In this document: positions 58,116 to 64,000 of the stretch, piece by piece | How positions within the stretch are numbered: position 1 is the stretch's first letter | How the letters are laid out: each line of letters starts with the position of its first letter | DNA from: Avena insularis | Taxonomy: Eukaryota > Streptophyta > Magnoliopsida > Poales > Poaceae | Assembly: GCA_023614405.1 (NCBI GenBank) | Contig: CM042684.1 | Coordinates: 534,610,682-534,674,681, forward strand | DNA length: 64,000 nt | Direction of reading: 5' to 3' | Position numbers and translations under genes: made by a program | Notes under the pieces: generated by a model | Told to the model about the DNA's origin: nothing | The model's input: only the letters and a program-made list of their open reading frames with translations | The model's database searches: none

Positions 58116-61100
58116 GATTGCCCTAAGGATATGTAACTGCAATGAACCTTAGGGTACTTCACAGCATACGTCCTACAAAAAGACAAAAAAGTATCAATGA
58201 ACCATGCAAAAAATATACAAAAAGTAGAGAAAATGCAAAAAAAGAGTGAGGCATAGGAGAAAATATACTTTTGAATTCCTTGGGTGTATGCCAAATCTAT
58301 AATTGCGCAGTAATTCTTAATATGAAGATCTGACACAGGGAAGCGACCATTCTGAACCAAGGGGAGAACCAAAGAATTTTTAGGTTGTAGAATAACTAAA
58401 TTATCTTTGACAATCCTATCTTCAAAAGCATGTTGGGATAAATCAATAAAATTATCTTCACTCTTGTCGTTGTCAGATTTGCTTTGTTTCTTTCCCTGCA
58501 TAATAACACTGTTATACATTTCATCCCCTTTCTTAGCTAACTCGGCTTGTCTAAAACTGAAACTGCTTGTCCCAGTAATCTGCACTTCTGGAGTATGAAC
58601 AATCTGTGGCAAAAAAGATACTACATGTCTCAAAATAACTGAAGTTTATATGAAAGTAGGCGGAAAAATAGATTACAAGTATGAGAATAAACAAAATGAA
58701 CAATAAATAATGAGCACAAACAGAAAACTCTTAAAAATGTACCAGCTGAGGTTTCGGAGAGGAATCTGCAACAGGGATAGGGGATCCTTTAGATCCATTA
58801 ACGTTCAAGTTTCTACCGAGTTGATGGTTTGATACATTGCCTACTTTGGAAATACAAGGTGCATTGGGATCCTACATCAAAAAAATTAAAACCAAATGAT
58901 GCTAAAAAAAGAGAAGCAATGAAGATGGTCATAACATAAAGATGGTTACAGGGAAAAAAGTTACTAATCACCCTGGTTGTTAGATTTGGGGAGAAATTGA
59001 TCCGAGAAATGGAAGAGCTCATGTATATGGAAGACCTAGTATCTTTCACACCAGCTGGATAAGTGTTCAACAATGGTAAACCTTGCTCTTCGGGTAATAA
59101 CTGTGGCAGTCTAGATCTAACTTTAACCATTGGTTGAATTGCAGGAGCTAATGCAAAAAAAATCAAAGAATACACACCAATGAGATATAAAAAAGTGGAC
59201 AAGGTTATTTTAGAAAAAATAAAGAACAACATATCACAGAACCAAACAAGCATGCAAAAAATAACAATACAGAAAGATAAGGCAAAAACAAGATGCTTTG
59301 ACCTACCTGTATTGAAAGTACTAAGCTCAGCTGCCTTGGATGACACATAATCTGGGGTTGCTGCAGAAATAAGTCAATAAACAAAAACACATAAAATTAG
59401 CACTATGTATATAAAGGTGAACTAGAAAAGAAAGAATTTTAGTAAAGCAAAACTATACAAAAAAGAGGGGGCATACCAGGATTATTAACCAATTTGCCCC
59501 CAACTTTGCTACTGCCTGATACTTTCAAGAAAGCATTCGGACTAATGAAATCCAATTTGCTTGCAATATCACTCTGATGTACACAAAAATAAATACATGA
59601 CGTAATCAGACCAAAAAGAAAACTCTACTTCACCAACCTCGGAGAAAATGTAGAATAGAAAATGAACAACTGTAAATTCAGAAATGTGCTTGCACCAACC
59701 TCGGTTACATCATGCTCAGCACTACACTTATCTCGGCCTATGTAAAAAAAGAAACATGAATAGGGAATGAAACATACTAAAAAGTACATAGATAATTGAC
59801 ATGGCATAGGCAAAAAGTAAGAAAAGAAGCAAAAATACCTAGCACATTGGTGAGCTCATTTGGAGCTTTATCAAAAGATTTAGAAACCATCAAAACATTC
59901 AGCACATTATTGACTATCAATTCACACTTCTGAATAGACTGTAGATTTGCAAATTGAGCAGACTGAACAGATCCAGCAACACCATCAATAATCTATCGAT
60001 AAAACAGTAAATTAAGTCATGTAAGGAAAATGAGCTTGGACAACAAGATAAAAATGAAAGAGAAACAATACCTTGGCCTCAAGTGATTTGCCAAACCTTT
60101 CGTGCAAACTAAGCTTAAACCCCCCAGAAAAACATGATTCAAACTGCTTGGTTGAAGCATCATTTTCGCTTTTGCAATCTCCAACATCCCCAAACTATAA
60201 TAAAATGAAAAACGATGACGCCTTGAAGTTGAATTGATCTTACGTTATATGTTAACGAGCCTGTAGCAATGTGCAAGGTTTTTCTTCAACTGCCTCTTCC
60301 CAAAAATATTCTTCTTCTTGTAGTCTAGTTCAGAAAAGAACTTGATCAAATTCCCTTTCCAGACAGAAATCCTAGGTACACTCTGATCGAGCATTCTAAC
60401 ACAAAAATCCAAGGAATCCAGATAATACACCTGAACCAGAATATAATGCAACCATTAGTTTGATTAAAAATAAAAACTAAAAACAGAAGGTAAGATGAAA
60501 GAATGATAAGAAAAGAAGCTCACTGAAGAGCATAGCAGAACTCAAAATATTTTGGCTTCCTTCCATTCAATTTACAAATCCTGTTGAATTTTGATACTCC
60601 AGAAATAAGATGTTCATACACAAGCAAGTCAACACCAATGGCAGAAGATGGTTCATCAAGCATGGACATGTAGTCTGTGTTTGGATACTCATCCATGGTA
60701 GGAAGAAGAAAGCAATTTAATGCGACAACCATGAAGCAAACAAATATCTCTTTGTCAGTTAATACTTCTTTAGATTTCAATTTGTTGCCAAAAAAAGTGA
60801 TGTGGGGAAGCTCTGTCAAACCAAACATAGACATGATGAATTTAGCCCCGCCTTCGCTATCTGGGATAGGGACAGAGCCGCTGTTTGGCAGTCCGATGAC
60901 ATGATGGACAAATTCCTTGGAAATTGGGATAAACTTGCAATCATCAACAATAATCTGAGATGAAATAGGATCTAAGCAGCTAGCAAGCCAACGAACAAAA
61001 GTTGAAGGAATTTCGGATTTCTGAAAGAACAAAAGGCAGCCAAAACCAAAATTCCTTATAACTTCCTTTCGACGATTCGACAAAGAATTAAGAACACCCT

Positions 61101-63555
61101 AGTAGTACTTGATAGAGTAACAAGTAAAATCATCCCTGCCAAGAGCATGCCCCTTGAATCTTATATTCTGGAAAAAAACACAAGAATAGACCATCCCAAA
61201 AAACTATGACTATTAGGAACATGCCATAATACACAATATGAATTCAAACATAAGCAATGCATATATAAAAAGGAAAATCAAATCCAACCTGTGCCGACAG
61301 ATCAAAGTGACAACAGAAATTCGAGAAATTATTCTTCAGAGATTTGATAGCCTAATAACAAAATAAAAAAATAGGATAATAAAAAATACACACAAAAAAA
61401 TATAAAGGATAAGCAAATCGAGCTAATAATTTCCAAAAAAAAATTGTCTGGTGCAACTAACCTCTCTACGGAAGAACTCAAATAAAGCATCATCTAAATG
61501 TCTTTTTCGGCCTGGCCTTGCATTCTCCTGATATGGAAGAACAAAAAAGTTGTGACATACCACCTACAGAAAAGAAGAAAAAAAACGCGAAAAAGCAAAA
61601 GGGATAGAATATGGTACTTTGTCACTTGATGATAAACCATAATCAAGACTGTCAATATAAGATACTTCACAATCAGGTTCATAATCTGGTGAACGACATA
61701 GTCTTGAACTGCCTATTGACAAACTATCACCAAACCTTCTTGTGTTATGATCACTGAAAAAAGACAAGTGATCAGATATATCTCATACTGACTCTAGCAA
61801 AATCAAAACCATGTGACCACACCATAAAAAGTCCTATACAAGTTATCAGACTAAAAGAGACATAAAACGGTCAACAAGCATAACTATGAACATACAACTC
61901 AGAACAACTAACCTAGTTAATAAAAAACATGTAACCAAAAACATTAGCATAGCCTAGATATCAACTAAGAAACATGATATAGTGAACGGAAAATATTCAG
62001 CATAGCCTGTATATAAACCTCTTCACAGGAATGAGTATGCACAACCACATCCCTACTGCGTCTAACTAGTATTTTGGAATAATCATGTTTCAAAGTGTTC
62101 CGCTACATGGCCTCAACAGAGAGTTAGAGACGCGACAGATATCACTGAAAACAAAACCTACCTCACTCAAAATATCAGCCATCAATATCAAAAAGCACTA
62201 CCATACAACAGAAAACTGATAACGGACATGCATATAATAGTGGGGCAACGTGGTATGTGCTAGTGTGAGTTAGGCTATCTCGTAAGAAGCACGTTAGGTG
62301 TGGTGAGTGTGCGTGCTGTTTGGCCTGCAAGAACCAGGCCGCAACTCTGAAAACAAACAAGCCGAACAGAGGAAATGTAAATTCTCCTTCTACCTATCTC
62401 TCGCATGATCTTCTTACTCAAGACTTCTAGCTTCAAAAATACAATCACCTCACTAGCAATCATAACATAGGACAATGGGATACTACATTTGCTATCAAAT
62501 CAACTAAAATCCTAAAGTAATCAACATCCTTGCGCAAAAAAAAACTGAACCATGAACTAAGTTACACTAACAGCGAGCTCACAAACAACACCGAAAATAC
62601 TGAACCAAATGAGGATGAACACCCTAACGCCAGAATATGAGCTCTCCAACTACATCCGCCGCACTCCCTACAAAAAAGCAGGTACTACCACCGTAGAATC
62701 AACACAACCCTACAAGAGCAAAGACTACAGTAGTTATGAAATTCAGTGTATGGGTTACTGCATTTTTACTGCATTTTTAGATAATGGTATTGAGGTTTAA
62801 ACTTGTTAATATGATACCCAAACTTATGGTACTATCATGTAGTATTTGACCTTGGAAAAAAGCTCAAATGAAAAGTGTGTGTATCTAGACATGAGTTTAT
62901 ACGGAACTGTACTGGTTGCCTACCTAAAATCCCCAAAACAGAGAAAACTAGCGACCCACACTGCTGAACCTAGCTACAAATCAGAACACGCACTAGCTAC
63001 AGCCACAAAAACAGGGGGAAAAAGGAATCAATGAATCCCTCACATGCCGTGCCCCACAAAATAGCAGCAGCGAGTCCAATGCCCATTCCAAATCGAAGCA
63101 CAAACTAAGACCTAAAAAATTAGAGCAAAACTACGATAGATGGTATTAGCAGGGAGGAGGCTGGATGAATACCCGTCACGACGGTAGCGCGCTTGGGTTC
63201 CCCGCTGCCGAATCGAAGATCTCTTTTCCGGTTGACGAAGAGGGGCGCGACCCGCTGCTCTCTCCAATCCAGCTATAGGCGGCTCCGCAGGGGCGCCTCC
63301 TTCCACCGGATGAATCACGGCCTCGCGAACCGCCGCCCCCTCCGGCACCGGTTGAGCTAGGAGCGGCGACTGCCGAATCGAAGATCTCTTTTCCGGACGA
63401 CGAAGAGGGGCGCGACCTGCTGCTCTCTCCAATCCAGCTACAGGCGGCTCCGCAGGGGCGCCTCCCTCCACCGGATGAATCACGGCCTCGCGAACCGCCG
63501 CCCCCTCCGGCACCGGTTGAGCTAGGAGTGGCGTCGCCGCTGACATCACCGCCAT
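58116..63555 (-). pseudogene. Second MULE ORF (Ulp1-associated type), multi-exon, broken
   Basis: Minus-strand pieces in order: a Pro/Ala-rich first exon (63555-63112), short exons near 61755-61598, 61530-61463, 61350-61291 and 61169-61022, a conserved exon (61021-60523) with PISKEFVHHVIGLPNSGSVP and EIFVCFMVVALNCFLLP motifs, then RISVWKGNLIKFFSELD (about 60390-60340), 60195-60066 and a last exon near 58620-58280. The conserved exon matches the N-terminal part of hypothetical proteins in grass MULEs that often end in a Ulp1 cysteine protease domain. Here a TAG at 61101-61099 (minus) interrupts the frame, and element D replaces the 3' part. No catalytic His-Asp-Cys domain is visible. Exon ends are approximate. 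Confidence 0.7.
63206..63535 (-). repeat. 165-bp in-frame tandem duplication in the first exon
   Basis: Two adjacent units (tgccgaatcg starts at 63206 and 63371) encode a 55-aa Pro/Ala/Glu-rich block twice without shifting the frame. Confidence 0.92.
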
Positions 63556-63736
63556 GCCTCACGACTCTCTGTTTGCTCACGCCTCTCCGTTTCTCTGGAG
63601 GAACACGAATGAACAGAGCCATGTGGTTGTTCCCCAGACCGAGCGGAAAAAGAAAATTCAAAGAGAAAAAAAGACACTCAAGCGGTGGAGAAAAAGAAAA
63701 GAGAGACGCGGAGATTCGGACTGAGATCAAGGGTCG

Positions 63737-63776
63737 AAAAAGTGTCTGTTTTTGAATTACAAAACAGCTAGCTGTT
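63737..63776 (-). repeat. Right terminal inverted repeat of the MULE
   Basis: Reverse complement of 42892-42931 with six mismatches. The copy adjoins the promoter side of the second MULE gene. Confidence 0.65.
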
Positions 63777-64000
63777 TTTTAGGAAAAGTGTATTCTTTTT
63801 AAGTACAACTAGACAATCTTTAATTAAAATAGACTCGTCGACTCTAGAACCCCCCTCCCCCCGAAAACATAGATAACTGAAGGAGTATGTTCCAGATGTG
63901 ATCGCTGCTCTTAGAGCATGTCCACTAGTGGCGCTAAAGTAGCGTAGCGCTAACAAAACTGTTAATTTACCGCGCTGGCACGTGCTCCTTCAATGAGGCG
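63777..64000. other. Right flank, possible MITE start
   Basis: From about 63910 the sequence (agagcatgtccactagtggcgc) resembles the ends of short grass MITEs, but the other end lies outside the window. No gene was seen. Confidence 0.3.

Larger units (their letters stand above)
42892..63776. mobile_element. Mutator-like element (MULE) with nested copia array
   Basis: A 40-bp inverted repeat, 34/40 identical, lies at 42892-42931 and 63737-63776; both begin aacag.tagctgtttt when read inward. Between them are a FAR1-type MULE transposase (plus) and a second multi-exon ORF (minus) of the kind found with Ulp1-carrying MULEs. That arrangement is what an autonomous grass MULE would have. Without the copia array (48186-58115) the element would be about 11 kb. 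I could not find a convincing 9-bp target duplication, so the exact ends remain open. Confidence 0.68.

Noticed and set aside
42870..63800. tattcttt on both sides of the MULE as target duplication
   Set aside because: It does not abut the inverted repeats and matches only in a simple T-rich word.

Overview
The window looks like a gene-poor stretch of a large grass genome, most likely a Triticeae species (wheat, Aegilops, rye or barley type). The evidence is nested LTR retrotransposons of copia, Athila and Tekay/Del-like types, CACTA, Mutator and Stowaway DNA elements, several broken LINEs, and a few small intron-containing plant genes. I see no bacterial features and no rRNA, tRNA or CRISPR array. 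The species call is inference.

Layout. (1) 1-7849: a decayed Ty1/copia element on the plus strand, its 5' LTR cut by the window edge. (2) 7850-19080: an Athila-type gypsy element on the minus strand. Its left part is lost to the copia insertion, and its LTR is split by a large-LTR, almost coreless element (9639-18264, TSD agttg). (3) 19081-21491: the end of a CACTA-like transposon with about 670-bp internal repeats. (4) About 21683-33893: an imperfect inverted duplication. Each roughly 5-kb arm carries one intact nine-exon gene for a tandem kinase protein, in convergent orientation (23114-26691 plus; 29243-32901 minus). A LINE with two retroposition scars lies between them. (5) 33919-36530: a Stowaway MITE, GC-rich DNA and a LINE relic. 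(6) 36765-39210: a galactinol synthase gene (37587-38741, minus) with a duplicated, broken copy of its 3' end downstream and a duplicated block upstream. (7) 39310-42890: LINE relics and unassigned DNA. (8) About 42892-63776: a large Mutator-like element carrying a FAR1-type transposase (plus) and a second multi-exon ORF of the Ulp1-associated MULE type (minus). Both are now broken. It is interrupted by a tandem copia array (48186-58115) with a 6.69-kb period.

The genes most likely to function are the two tandem kinase genes and the galactinol synthase. I rebuilt all three with GT-AG introns and an open frame throughout (770, 803 and 315 aa). The tandem kinases pair a non-RD, apparently catalytic kinase with an RLCK-VII-like pseudokinase. 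Tandem kinase proteins are a known class of cereal rust and mildew resistance genes, so this inverted pair is the most interesting part of the window. Galactinol synthase makes the galactosyl donor for raffinose-family oligosaccharides in stress tolerance. The remaining open frames belong to transposons or are chance ORFs.
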